Origin: Phaeodactylibacter luteus
Lineage (GTDB): Bacteria; Bacteroidota; Bacteroidia; Chitinophagales; Saprospiraceae
Length of the DNA: 64,000 nucleotides
NCBI RefSeq assembly: GCF_007993045.1
Contig: NZ_VOOR01000007.1
Span: 1 to 64,000, forward strand
Reading direction: 5' to 3'
Below, one piece after another: positions 43,872 to 53,110 of this stretch; positions within the stretch are counted from its first letter, which is position 1, and every line of letters starts with the position of its first letter. A program made the translations under genes and the position numbers. The notes under the pieces are model-generated. The model had not been told where the DNA came from. It saw nothing but the letters and a program-made list of their open reading frames with translations, and ran no database searches.

Positions 43872-44416
43872 AATAGATGTGTCGCTTGGAATGGCAGCAG
43901 GAGCTGAACGCACAGTACCCCAAACCGCAGTTTTATGATGCCTGGCAAGCAAATCTAGAGCTCGAATATGGAAGTTGTCATCAAAAACTTTGGCTAGCCG
44001 CTACAGCTACTGCCCCGCTCCTCAGGTTTATGAAGCCTGAGCTTTGCGGTGCTCCGTTTTTCTGTCCTTAAATGTAACGGCCTTGCGGCAAAAAGTCACG
44101 GCTAGCCCTTGTATACTTTTCCACAGACTGTGGAAAACCTTCCAGGCTGAAGCGGTGCTCCGCCCGGCAGATATTGCACCAGAAGCGTGAAATGCCCCGC
44201 AGAGACAGCAATGAAGTGAGGCCTAGAGCGCTTGCCCCCTTGTAAAACGCTTGACCTTAGGGCATCCCAGCCCATTTTCAGCCCGGAGTGCTGCTCAATT
44301 TGCCCCAGAGCGCTCACAGCCTTTGGTACAATAGGCCAAGCCTTACGGCCCCGGCAGCGGCTGTTAAATGCCTTGCTGAAAATGTGGAAAACTCAAACAG
44401 AGGTGTGGAAAAACAG
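43872..44416. other. Intergenic region with four DnaA-box-like 9-mers
   Basis: No convincing gene in this 545-bp region. TTTTCCACA occurs at 44117-44125 and, inverted, at 44129-44137, 44383-44391 and 44404-44412, the last pair 21 bp apart. TTTTCCACA fits the TTWTNCACA DnaA box. No AT-rich unwinding stretch is evident. Origin function is not supported by more than the boxes. Confidence 0.4.
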
Positions 44417-44417
44417 A

Positions 44418-44450
44418 AGGGCACCTTCCCGTAACAACGGTAGGTGCCCT
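44418..44450 (-). terminator. Terminator of tRNA-Val
   Basis: 9-bp stem AGGGCACCT / AGGTGCCCT, 15-nt loop, followed on the minus strand by TCTGTTTTT. Confidence 0.85.
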
Positions 44451-44462
44451 AAAATTCAGAGG

Positions 44463-44537
44463 TGGGCATTACAGGATTCGAACCTGTGACCTCTGCCCTG
44501 TCAAGGCAGCGCTCTAAACCAACTGAGCTAAATGCCC
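44463..44537 (-). tRNA. tRNA-Val (GAC)
   Basis: 75-nt cloverleaf on the minus strand. Acceptor GGGCATT / AATGCCC pairs perfectly; anticodon loop TTGACAG gives anticodon GAC (codons GUC/GUU). T-arm ACAGGTTCGAATCCTGT. CCA not encoded. Confidence 0.95.
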
Positions 44538-44570
44538 GTTCAAAAATGCCAGCTTGGTATTGCCGGGGCA

Positions 44571-44578
44571 CAAATATA
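44571..44578 (-). promoter_or_regulatory. -7 box of tRNA-Val
   Basis: TATATTTG on the minus strand, exact TAnnTTTG match, 33 bp before the tRNA. Confidence 0.6.
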
Positions 44579-44616
44579 CACATTCCGGTTTATTCTAAAA
44601 GCCCAGGGTGAAAATT

Positions 44617-44624
44617 TATCTTTG
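44617..44624 (+). promoter_or_regulatory. -7 box of the SPOR-like lipoprotein
   Basis: TATCTTTG matches TAnnTTTG exactly, 82 bp before the ATG at 44707. No clear -33 element. Confidence 0.45.
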
Positions 44625-44706
44625 CAGGTGCCCAAGGGAATGATTAGCTTAGTGACGGCAACCAACTATGCTATCAAACCATACGCTCCCACTTAAACGA
44701 CAAACC

Positions 44707-45261
44707 ATGAAAATCAAGCATCAACTGTTCTGGGCTATTGCCCTTTCCTTCTCTGCTCTGGCCTGCAAGCCCAGTGCTGAGCTGACGCAACAAGCCAACC
44801 AGGCCAAGCAAGACCTGCAGCAGTGCCAGGAGGAATCAGAACGTGCACAAGCACGTATCTCTGACCTGCGGGCCCAGCTCAATGACCGCAACGCCAAGCT
44901 TCAGGAGTCTATGTCGGAGAACAACCGGCTTTCCGCCCAGCTTGCCAACACTCAGGCAGCCCTTGAGTCGACTACCCGCGAGATGCAGGCTTCTTCCGAT
45001 AAGTACGGCATTTGGTTCCGGGTACAGATCGGCGCATTTCAAGACCCTAAAATTGACCAGACCCTTCAGACCAACGAAGAAGGCATGGGGCTGGAAAACT
45101 CAGGAGACCTCCAAAAAATTGTCCTTGGGCGGTTCCGCAGCTACGAGCCTGCCAAACAGCTCCAAGCTCAAATCCAAAGCCTTGGCGTGAAAGATGCATG
45201 GATCGCTTCCTACAAGGATGGGGTGCGCATCCCTATTGAAGAGGCCATGAAAAATCAATAA
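44707..45261 (+). CDS. Lipoprotein with coiled coil and SPOR-like domain
   Basis: 184 residues from the ATG at 44707. A lipoprotein signal ends FSALAC. A coiled coil (about 25-95, heptad-rich QQANQAKQDLQQ, ENNRLSAQLAN) is followed by a SPOR-like domain (about 100-175: FRVQIGAFQDPKI, IVLGRFRSYEPAKQLQAQIQ), which usually binds denuded septal peptidoglycan (family knowledge). Possible division or envelope function. It stands alone. Confidence 0.78.
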   Translation: MKIKHQLFWAIALSFSALACKPSAELTQQANQAKQDLQQCQEESERAQARISDLRAQLNDRNAKLQESMSENNRLSAQLANTQAALESTTREMQASSDKYGIWFRVQIGAFQDPKIDQTLQTNEEGMGLENSGDLQKIVLGRFRSYEPAKQLQAQIQSLGVKDAWIASYKDGVRIPIEEAMKNQ

Positions 45262-45302
45262 ACTCAAAGCTCATCAGCGGGGCTACAGTTACGGGGCAGG
45301 GG

Positions 45303-47378
45303 CTAAAGGCTTCTTTGCCCCGTATCTGTATTGACAAGGGCCTCATCCACAAAAATCCAGCTTTTGCCCCCGCGGCCCGGGTGCCAATCTGGATTCTTCA
45401 GCGGGCTGAGCACTTCCAGCCTGATGAACTTGGCGCGCACGGGCGCTATTTTTACATCAAAATACCCCATCTCGCTGCCTGCTACCTCTATGTCGCGTGC
45501 AGGCCAGCGCACCTCCCCTGCTTTCGTATACTGCTCCCCGTCCATAGAGGACCAAACCCTGGCGCCAGAAGGGAAGAAAATCCAGCTTGAGGGGTTGGAC
45601 AAAGCGCTCAGCGTGAGGGTATGCACCTCAGTGGCCTCATCGAGCTCCAGTACTGTAGTGAAGTGCTGCCCCTCGTACCCTAGCCAATTGCCATCCGTAA
45701 AGGTGTTCCCTCCCTTGACCAAATCAGTGAGCGAACGGGCACCGTTGGCACCGTATTTCCCGCTTGGCTCATCAAGGAGCACAGCTTGCTTGACCGTGGC
45801 GCCGGCTTTTACAAACCTCGCTACTATCGTGTCGCTCCTTTCCCAACCTTCTTTCTGCAAAAGCGCCCGTACCACGGTAGAACGGTGCAGTACCACCGAG
45901 TCTCCTACAGGAAGGCAGCGCCAGGCGGTATCTGGAAGCTGTTGGATGCAGGCTTCTGCCCCTTTGAGGTTAGAAGTGAGCACGGCGACTGCCCTTTCCG
46001 TAAACAGGGTGGAAGCGGTATGGACTACCGGCGGGTTGAGCTTGCCCTTGCCGAACAGTGAACGCGCGGGGTCTAACACCCATGAGACATCTGGTGCAAG
46101 GGCTTGTGCCTTTGAGCGCCCTTCTGCAGTGACTGCAGTGGACCATAAATACACTTTTTCCAGCCCCGGCTGTTTAGACAATGCTTCCAGCCCCTGATCT
46201 GTAATTCTGGTCTGATATAGGTTGAGGGAAGAAAGCCGGGGCAAAGGGGGGAGCCCAGCCAGGTCTGCGTCGCTGACGGGCGTGCCCTGAAGCTGCAGCT
46301 TTTCAAGATTTGGGAAGCGGCTAAGCCCGGCCAGCTCCCGGAAGGGGGTCCAGCTCAAATCGAGCCCGATGATATGCTCCCCCCATGCTGACAAAGCCTC
46401 CAGCTGCTGCTCGCCCAAGCTGCTGTCCCGTGCCGCGCTAACCCTGAGCAGCGGCAGCCCGTCAGCGACCTGCTCTGCTTGAAACCCCAGCGCCTCTATC
46501 TGTGCTGCCGCATCCTCGCTCAGCGCGGGGAGGGCATTTGCGAAGGCATATGGGTTTGGGGCCAACAGCTCTTCCAAATGGGGTTTTACCTCTGCTGTCG
46601 CCTCCATCTCCGCTGCGGTGCAACTGCTGCACGCTCCGGCCTCTACCCACCATTTCAGCAGTGCGATTTCTTTTTCCTCCAACTGCAGCTTGCCCTCAGG
46701 CGGCATGTGGGCCTCATCCTGCAGGGGCAGGTGGATGCGGGCCATTATCAGATCTTCCTTTCCTTGCCCCCAAAGTGCCCCTGATTCGCCGCCAGCTTGT
46801 ATGGCGCTGAATGACGATAGGTCCAGCCCGCCTTTTTTCTTAGATGGCTTATGACAGCTTACACATTTTTGATCGAGCAGCGGCTGTATGTAACCCTCAA
46901 AAAATGAGGCTTCCGTTAAATTGTACTGCAAGCCAGGGCCTTTGCCGGCGGGGCCAGGGAAAAGGAAGTCGGCACCATGGGTCATCACCCCTCCAAAATG
47001 CCCCGTAGCGCCTACAAGCACAACCGCTGTTGCCAGCAGTGCCTGATATAGCCGCTCCGACCATACCTGGCCTATCTGCCAAGCAGCAAGCCCGCCAGCC
47101 ATTGCCACAGCGGTGGCAATGCCCAGCCATCGGTGCCATTCCAATGCTTCGCCCCCGTAGCCGGGCTCTTGGCTAAGCCCCCACCCGCTAAGACAGGACA
47201 GCAATGCGCCAGCAGCAGCTAAGCTTAGCGCCAGCCCGACCGCTTCTTTGTAAACAGGCTTGCGGTGCCTCAATACCTCTAGGACGCCTACGAACAGGAT
47301 CAGCCCTATGGGCAGGTGCACAATAAGCGGGTGAAGACGGGAAGGGTCAGGCAATGCAGTCAGAAAAAGCATAACCAT
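45303..47378 (-). CDS. Membrane-anchored planctomycete-type cytochrome c protein with LRR-like and C-terminal DE-module
   Basis: 691 residues. The N-terminus (about 1-130) is a DUF2231-like four-helix membrane domain (HPLIVHLPIGLILF). A PSCyt1 domain has the heme motif CVSCH (Cys172, Cys175, His176) and EAHMPPEGKLQLEEKE. Leucine-rich segments (about 350-420: LSRFPNLEKLQLQGTPVSDAD) follow. The last about 130 residues resemble a discoidin-like module and end in DWHPGRGGKSWIFVDEAL, shared with two other proteins of the operon. Last gene of the eight-gene operon; probably in the inner membrane facing the periplasm. Confidence 0.82.
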   Translation of the reverse strand: MVMLFLTALPDPSRLHPLIVHLPIGLILFVGVLEVLRHRKPVYKEAVGLALSLAAAGALLSCLSGWGLSQEPGYGGEALEWHRWLGIATAVAMAGGLAAWQIGQVWSERLYQALLATAVVLVGATGHFGGVMTHGADFLFPGPAGKGPGLQYNLTEASFFEGYIQPLLDQKCVSCHKPSKKKGGLDLSSFSAIQAGGESGALWGQGKEDLIMARIHLPLQDEAHMPPEGKLQLEEKEIALLKWWVEAGACSSCTAAEMEATAEVKPHLEELLAPNPYAFANALPALSEDAAAQIEALGFQAEQVADGLPLLRVSAARDSSLGEQQLEALSAWGEHIIGLDLSWTPFRELAGLSRFPNLEKLQLQGTPVSDADLAGLPPLPRLSSLNLYQTRITDQGLEALSKQPGLEKVYLWSTAVTAEGRSKAQALAPDVSWVLDPARSLFGKGKLNPPVVHTASTLFTERAVAVLTSNLKGAEACIQQLPDTAWRCLPVGDSVVLHRSTVVRALLQKEGWERSDTIVARFVKAGATVKQAVLLDEPSGKYGANGARSLTDLVKGGNTFTDGNWLGYEGQHFTTVLELDEATEVHTLTLSALSNPSSWIFFPSGARVWSSMDGEQYTKAGEVRWPARDIEVAGSEMGYFDVKIAPVRAKFIRLEVLSPLKNPDWHPGRGGKSWIFVDEALVNTDTGQRSL

Positions 47379-47383
47379 TGTTT

Positions 47384-48187
47384 TTAATCGTTAGGAAAAA
47401 GGAGGACTTCGTCCAAAAATATCCAAGCGCGCTGGCCTGCCCCGTCGTGCCAATCTGGCAAATATGCGGCTTGCACTTCCAGCTCTATAGGCTCAGCTGT
47501 AGCGCCAGCCAAAGGGATGTCCAATAATCGCAGTGCAGCCAACTGTCCTTTATCCGCCGGCCTACTGCTCCATCGCCCTATCAGGCGCCCTCCTTGGTAG
47601 GCCGATACCTCCTTAGGGGGGAATATCCAGGCCGCTGTGTCGTCGAGCGCCCCAAGCATAAGCTTGCCCGGCAGCTCTTCTCCTTCAAAATATATCTGCA
47701 ACCGTAGCGTGCCAACCTCCCAGCCCAGCCATTCATCAGGAGTCGTACGGAACTGCAGCCCGCCCCTAGCTCGGTTCGATAGCGCCTGCGCCCCCTTCCC
47801 GCTGTACGAAGAAGAAGGGGGCTGCCCGAGCGCAACCCGGATGGTGAGGGCACGGGCGACATCCGTAATGGTAACTGCTTCTATTGGGCTAGGCTGGAAA
47901 TCAGGGTGGAAGCCTTGAAAATAGAAAGTGCCCGACTCCCGGGCCGTGACAGCCCCTTTAACAACAGTTGCATTTTCCAAACCTTCTGCAACTGTAGCGT
48001 AGCGGTATAGGGTGCCTTCCTGCCCTCTGAGCACTTCCAAAATGGTGCTATCCTCAAAGAAAGGCTCCGGGGCATTGACCGCCGGGGGCGAGAGCTGAAA
48101 AAGAGCATGCCCTATAGCCGGTGGCTGCGCACTGAGCATGGCTGCGCCCAAAACAAGGCAGCACAATATTGAATTTCTGCTTTTCAT
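47384..48187 (-). CDS. Exported protein with the operon's shared C-terminal DE-module
   Basis: 267 residues from the ATG at 48187 (MKSRNSILCCLVLGAAML), overlapping the previous stop in ATGA. Signal peptide about 1-20. The N-terminal half is beta-rich (ATVVKGAVTARESGTFYFQG). The C-terminal part (about 130-267) ends DWHDGAGQRAWIFLDEVLLF, homologous-looking to the tails of the cytochrome protein and one GH92. The function is unknown; a sugar- or surface-binding module is inferred. Confidence 0.72.
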   Translation of the reverse strand: MKSRNSILCCLVLGAAMLSAQPPAIGHALFQLSPPAVNAPEPFFEDSTILEVLRGQEGTLYRYATVAEGLENATVVKGAVTARESGTFYFQGFHPDFQPSPIEAVTITDVARALTIRVALGQPPSSSYSGKGAQALSNRARGGLQFRTTPDEWLGWEVGTLRLQIYFEGEELPGKLMLGALDDTAAWIFPPKEVSAYQGGRLIGRWSSRPADKGQLAALRLLDIPLAGATAEPIELEVQAAYLPDWHDGAGQRAWIFLDEVLLFPND

Positions 48188-49197
48188 ACCCGTATCAATT
48201 TTATGGGGTAGGTGCCCCCTGCGTTCCACTGTGCCACGTAAAGGTTGTCATCCTCGTCTACGCATACATCATGAGGGTGGACGAACACTCGCACAGCCTG
48301 CCTCATCGGCTCCAGCCCGTTTTCACCATAAACAGGGGCAATGCCGCCGGGGGCAGAAACCATTTCCCCAGATGCGTCCAAGATGCTGATGAACCCAGAA
48401 CCTGCACGGCCATCGCCAGACCAGATCGTGGCCAGATATACCTCACTGCGGTGTACGACAGGCCTGCAAATGAAAGCACCGGGGAGAAGGATGTCCTCAA
48501 GGTGCTCCCCTTCCATGGTGTACCGCTTCAACAGCTGCTGCTGTCGGGCCGTAACCAATAAAGTAGGCACTTCCTGACGTGTATCGATGGCAACGCCATG
48601 GGCATTCTGCAGCCCGGGGCGGCCGCCAAAAGCTTGCAACAGCCGGCCTTGGCTGTCGTACCGTAAAATGTACTGCTCCCCATACCCATCAGCTACATAA
48701 ATATCTCCATTATCTGCCACCGCCACCTCGGTGGGCTTGTAGGCAGCAGCGGCATGGTAAAGCCCCGACTCTTGCGGCCACTCCAGCCGCATCACCTCCC
48801 GGCCTGCCCGGGTCAGTTTAAAGACCGCATTCCGCTCCGTGTCGGTGACGTAAAGAAAATCCTCCCCGCCTTCGTTTTTGAGCGTCAGCCCATGCGCACC
48901 AGGGAAATCAGTGCCCCAGGACTCGAGCAGGCGGCCGTCTTTATTGTACACCAAGAAATTGTTCCGGGTATGATTGGTCAGCAGCAATAGCCGGCCTAGG
49001 CTGTCCTGCACCATCTCGTGCGCATCCTTGACCGGGTAAAACCCTTTATGCAAAGCCCCCCAGTTCAGGTCGACCTGATATTGGAAACTGCCATGCCCGA
49101 TCCGGAGCCCCGGCTGCCTCAACCAGCTGCCTGCCAACACCCCTGCTGCCCCAAGCCCAATTTGCCTGGCAAACTGTCTTCTTTTCATCTTGCTCAT
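48184..49197 (-). CDS. NHL-type beta-propeller protein with Tat signal
   Basis: 337 residues. MKRRQFARQIGLGAAGVLAG (second ATG 49188) fits a twin-arginine signal. The rest is about six beta-propeller blades with NHL-like motifs (AHGLTLKNEGGEDFLYVTDTE, PTEVAVADNGDIYVADGYGE, HDVCVDEDDNLYVAQW). Likely periplasmic or extracytoplasmic; it may bind ligand or scaffold the DUF1501/PSCyt partners. Coupled by ATGA to the next gene. Confidence 0.82.
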   Translation of the reverse strand: MSKMKRRQFARQIGLGAAGVLAGSWLRQPGLRIGHGSFQYQVDLNWGALHKGFYPVKDAHEMVQDSLGRLLLLTNHTRNNFLVYNKDGRLLESWGTDFPGAHGLTLKNEGGEDFLYVTDTERNAVFKLTRAGREVMRLEWPQESGLYHAAAAYKPTEVAVADNGDIYVADGYGEQYILRYDSQGRLLQAFGGRPGLQNAHGVAIDTRQEVPTLLVTARQQQLLKRYTMEGEHLEDILLPGAFICRPVVHRSEVYLATIWSGDGRAGSGFISILDASGEMVSAPGGIAPVYGENGLEPMRQAVRVFVHPHDVCVDEDDNLYVAQWNAGGTYPIKLIRV

Positions 49198-49208
49198 GTC
49201 AGCGTGTT

Positions 49209-50687
49209 TTAGGCCAGTAGGCCCTTCACCACATGCCCCTCTACATCGGTGAGCCGGAAGCGCCGGCCCTGGTATTTGTAGGTCAGCCGTTCGTGGTTGA
49301 TCCCCAGCTGATGCAAAAGGGTAGCCTGGAAATCGTGGACATGCACAGGGTCTTCCGTAATGTTGTAACCAAAATCATCGGTAGCCCCGTACACCAGCCC
49401 GGGCTTTATGCCCCCGCCTGCCATCCACATCGTGAAGCAGCGGGGGTGGTGGTCGCGCCCATAGTTGGTGTCTGTCAAAGTGCCCTGCGAGTAATTGGTG
49501 CGCCCAAATTCCCCGCCCCAGATGACCAGCGTATCTTCGAGCATACCACGCTGTTTCAGGTCCATGACGAGAGCGGCAGAAGCCTGGTCTACATCCTTGG
49601 CCTGCCGGGCAATGGCCCCGGGCAGGTTGTCATGTTGGTCCCAGCCCATGTGGTACAGCTGTATGAAGCGCACCCCCCGCTCGGCCAGGCGCCTCGCCAA
49701 CAGGCAATTGGCAGCGTAAGTGCCTGGGGTCATTGCGTCCGGCCCGTACATCTGGTAGATATAATCCGGCTCATCCTCTATGCTCATGACTTCCGGCACA
49801 GAAGTCTGCATCCGGTAAGCCATTTCGTATTGCGCTATCCGGCTTTGGACTTCTGGGTCGCCAGTCTCTTCTTGGTGCTTTTGGTTGAGCATGCTGAGGT
49901 GGTCTAGCATACGCCGGCGGTCAGCCCGGGTAAGGCCCGGCGCATCGTTCAGGTAGAGCACGGGGTCTTTGGCTGCCCGGAATTGCACTCCTTGGTGCAA
50001 CGAGTGCAGGAAGCCATTGCCCCAGAGGCGGGAGTACAAAGGCTGCCCGTTCGGGCGGCCGGTGCCCCGGGAGAGCAGTACGGTGAAGGCCGGGAGGTTT
50101 TCATTGTCGCTGCCCAGCCCATAGCTCAGCCAGGAGCCAATGCTCGGCCTGCCGGGCTGCTGTGAGCCAGTCTGGAAAAAAGTAATGGCCGGGTCGTGAT
50201 TGATCGCTTCCGTGTACATGGATTTCACGATGCACAGCTCATCTACGATTTTGGCGGTATACGGCAGCAGGCTGCTGACCCAGGCACCGCTCTGCCCATG
50301 TTGAGCAAATGGGAAAAGAGAGCCGACAAGCGGGAAGCTATCTTGGCCAGACGTCATGCCCGTCAGGCGCTGCCCTTGCCGGACCGACTCGGGCAGGTCC
50401 TCGCCCCGGCGCTGATTGAGCAGTGGTTTGTAATCGAACAGTTCCAATTGGGATGGGCCGCCGCTCTGGAAGAGATAGATGACGCGCCGGGCTTTCGCCG
50501 GATGGTGGAGGGCTTCCAAAATGCCCTGTGCCCCGTTGATCTCCTCTACTGCGAGCCCGTTCTCTCCCTGCCGGAAAAACCGCATGCCCAAGAGGCCTCC
50601 AAGGGCTGCCGTGCCAATACCTACTGCTGTTTTTGACAAAAAAGCGCGCCGGTTCATGCGCAGTGCGTGTTCTTCCATCGGGTTCAT
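49209..50687 (-). CDS. DUF1501-family exported protein
   Basis: 492 residues. A Tat signal MNRRAFLSKTAVGIG (ATG 50657; first ATG 50687) precedes the DUF1501 domain (related to sulfatases/alkaline phosphatases by fold). Visible are YLFQSGGPSQLELFD, INHDPAITFFQTG, and the C-terminal WGGEFGRTNYSQG and DHHPRCFTMWMAGGGIKPG, typical family segments. DUF1501 genes usually pair with PSD1/PSCyt genes, as here (11 bp from NHL, 68 bp after PSD1). The reaction is unknown. Confidence 0.88.
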   Translation of the reverse strand: MNPMEEHALRMNRRAFLSKTAVGIGTAALGGLLGMRFFRQGENGLAVEEINGAQGILEALHHPAKARRVIYLFQSGGPSQLELFDYKPLLNQRRGEDLPESVRQGQRLTGMTSGQDSFPLVGSLFPFAQHGQSGAWVSSLLPYTAKIVDELCIVKSMYTEAINHDPAITFFQTGSQQPGRPSIGSWLSYGLGSDNENLPAFTVLLSRGTGRPNGQPLYSRLWGNGFLHSLHQGVQFRAAKDPVLYLNDAPGLTRADRRRMLDHLSMLNQKHQEETGDPEVQSRIAQYEMAYRMQTSVPEVMSIEDEPDYIYQMYGPDAMTPGTYAANCLLARRLAERGVRFIQLYHMGWDQHDNLPGAIARQAKDVDQASAALVMDLKQRGMLEDTLVIWGGEFGRTNYSQGTLTDTNYGRDHHPRCFTMWMAGGGIKPGLVYGATDDFGYNITEDPVHVHDFQATLLHQLGINHERLTYKYQGRRFRLTDVEGHVVKGLLA

Positions 50688-50755
50688 AAGCCTACTTTTT
50701 TAAAGGCCTGCTAAGCCTTGATGATTCAATGCTGTTTTTGGCCGCAGCCAATCAC

Positions 50756-53077
50756 TCACCCCCTGTTGATGGCCACATCCAGGTTCAAGATGGTATTGCC
50801 CACAAACGCAAGGGCTGCATGTACAGCCAACGGAGTGCCATGAGCCGTTTCCTGTGCACCTGCGCCCACATATTGCTTTGCGCGTAAAGGCGCTTCTGCA
50901 AACACCTCCTGTTGCTGCTCAAAAAGCTGCAACAACTGCTCGAGCTCTTCGGCATCGGGCAAACTGGAGGTCACCGTACGGTACATCCATTTGATAGCCG
51001 CCCCCGGCTCCCCTTCCGCCTTCCGCCAAGCCCGGGCAGCCAGCACTTGGCTTGCCTCCACTATAGCCGGATCGTTCATCAACAGCAGGGCCTGCAAGGG
51101 GGTGTTGGTCTCTTGCCGCTCTACAGTGCACAAATCACGGGAAGGGGCGTCGAAAATCAGCATGCCAGGAGGAGGCACTGTCCGTTTCCAAAAAGTATAG
51201 AGGCTCTTTCGGTATAAGTCGTCGCCTTCGCCCTGCACGTAGCGGGCTGTAGAGCCGCCTCCGCCGCCAGTGGTTTCTTCCCATAGGCCTTCCGGTTGAT
51301 ACGGCTTGACACTAGGCCCGCCTACTTCCCTGACCAGCAAGCCGGAAGAAGCAAGTGCCTGATCCCGGATCATCTCGCCCTTCAGGCGAAGCCGGGGCGC
51401 ACGGGCAAGCCATTGATTGCCGGGGTCGGCAGCGAGCTTTTGCGGGGAGGTTACAGCCGATTGCCGGTAGGCCGCTGACTCTACAATTAGGCGGATTAGG
51501 GCTTGAATATCCCAGCCGCTTTCGCGGAAACGGACCGCCAGATAGTCCAATAGTTCAGGGTGGGTAGGCAGGGCGCCCTGATTCCCGAAATCAAATGGGG
51601 TACTGACCAAGCCCTGGCCAAAAAATTGCTGCCAGATGCGGTTGACCGCTACCCGGGCCGTAAGCGGGTTGCCGGGCTGAAAAAGCCAGCGGGCCAGCTC
51701 AAGGCGGTTATCAGCAGAAACCCCATCGGGGTTGAACGCTTTGGGGATAGCCGGGCTTATCTGCTCCCCATACTGATCGTACTGCCCTCTTTTCAAGACG
51801 AAAGTCGGGCGGCGCTCCTCCTTTTCCGCCATGACCATGAGGTCTAGGGATTCCAGTTCTTCTTTGTTGTTGATAAAAGTGAGGATGTTGTCTATCTCCT
51901 CCTTCGAAATCGTAATGGAAGGCTCTGGGGCAAAACGCGCATTTTGGTTGAGCTCAGAGACGTACCCCCGCTCCGGCACGTTGTTGAAATAGCCAAACAG
52001 GCTAAAGTAGTCTTTCTGGCTGATGGGGTCATATTTGTGGTCGTGGCAACGGGCACAGTCCATCGTCAGCCCCAGGAAAGCTGTACCGAAAGTCTGCACG
52101 CGGTCGGCTACATACTCCACGCGGTACTCCTCGTCAATGACGCCCCCCTCTGCAGTAATTTTATGGTTGCGGTTGAAGCCTGTGGCCAGCAGCTGCTCCT
52201 TGGTTGGGCTGGGCAGCAAATCGCCCGCCAACTGCCAAATGACGAACTTGTCGTATGGCATGTTCTCCCGGAAGGCATGTATGACCCAATCCCGCCAAGG
52301 CCACATGGTGCGCTCGAAGTCGTCCTGATAACCATGGGTGTCTGCATACCTGGCCAAGTCCATCCAATCCAGGGCCATACGCTCTGCATAATCGTCTGTA
52401 TCTAAAAACCGGCCGGCCCACTCTGCCCAGGCGCCCGGGCGGTTATCGGCTTCAAAAGCCTGCAGCTCCTCTGAGGTGGGAGGCAGCCCTCTCAGGTCAA
52501 AGGACAACCTGCGCAACAAAGCCGATTTCTCTGCCATAGGGGCCGGGGCTAGCCCGTTCTCTTCCATCTTTTCGTACAAAAACCGGTCAATGTCGTTCAC
52601 GGCCCAACCTGCACCGGCCGCTGGCACAGCTGGGGCTACTGGCGGCGTGAAGGCCCAATGGGCTTTCCACTCTGCCCCCTGGGCTATCCATTTCTTGAGC
52701 ACTGCCTTTTCCCATTCTGAAAGGCTGAGGTTGCTTTCCGGAGGGGGCATGGCCTCTGTGGGGTCTGCTGAATAGATGCGCGCAATCAGCGTGCTCTGCT
52801 CCGGTTTGCCCGGGACAATGGCAAAATGATCCTTAGCGTCGCCTAAGGCCGCAAATGCTGCAGCCTCTTCATGCAGCCCAAGCCCTGCATCGCGTTTGGC
52901 CTCGTCCGGCCCATGGCACTTAAAGCAGCGGTCAGATAAAATGGGCTTGACGTGGAAATTGAAGTCTACCACATCCGGTAAAGGCAGGCGCATGTCTGCT
53001 GTTGGTTGTTCGGCGGAACAGCTCCAAGACAGGCCTGCAATGAGCAAAAACCGGAGGAGCATAGTTGGGTTGGGCAT
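50756..53077 (-). CDS. Planctomycete-type cytochrome/DUF1549/PSD1 protein
   Basis: 773 residues. A lipoprotein-like signal (ending SWSC, imperfect lipobox) is followed by PSCyt1 with heme motif CFKCH (Cys51, Cys54, His55), a PSCyt2/DUF1549 domain ([30 protein letters not shown]) with second heme motif CARCH (Cys341-His345), and PSD1/DUF1553 ([40 protein letters not shown]). At 773 residues it is shorter than many family members. Partner of DUF1501; function unknown, presumed electron transfer or oxidative step in the periplasm. Confidence 0.9.
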   Translation of the reverse strand: MPNPTMLLRFLLIAGLSWSCSAEQPTADMRLPLPDVVDFNFHVKPILSDRCFKCHGPDEAKRDAGLGLHEEAAAFAALGDAKDHFAIVPGKPEQSTLIARIYSADPTEAMPPPESNLSLSEWEKAVLKKWIAQGAEWKAHWAFTPPVAPAVPAAGAGWAVNDIDRFLYEKMEENGLAPAPMAEKSALLRRLSFDLRGLPPTSEELQAFEADNRPGAWAEWAGRFLDTDDYAERMALDWMDLARYADTHGYQDDFERTMWPWRDWVIHAFRENMPYDKFVIWQLAGDLLPSPTKEQLLATGFNRNHKITAEGGVIDEEYRVEYVADRVQTFGTAFLGLTMDCARCHDHKYDPISQKDYFSLFGYFNNVPERGYVSELNQNARFAPEPSITISKEEIDNILTFINNKEELESLDLMVMAEKEERRPTFVLKRGQYDQYGEQISPAIPKAFNPDGVSADNRLELARWLFQPGNPLTARVAVNRIWQQFFGQGLVSTPFDFGNQGALPTHPELLDYLAVRFRESGWDIQALIRLIVESAAYRQSAVTSPQKLAADPGNQWLARAPRLRLKGEMIRDQALASSGLLVREVGGPSVKPYQPEGLWEETTGGGGGSTARYVQGEGDDLYRKSLYTFWKRTVPPPGMLIFDAPSRDLCTVERQETNTPLQALLLMNDPAIVEASQVLAARAWRKAEGEPGAAIKWMYRTVTSSLPDAEELEQLLQLFEQQQEVFAEAPLRAKQYVGAGAQETAHGTPLAVHAALAFVGNTILNLDVAINRG

Positions 53078-53110
53078 GGCACAAAGATTTCAATATTGAT
53101 AATAAGGCGG

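Noticed and set aside
43877-44071. 64-codon plus-strand frame
   Set aside because: Starts at the edge of a MITE-like element and has no recognisable composition or ribosome site.
44102-44317. 71-codon minus-strand frame with GTG start
   Set aside because: No ribosome site, no recognisable protein features, and it overlaps the DnaA-box pair; likely chance.
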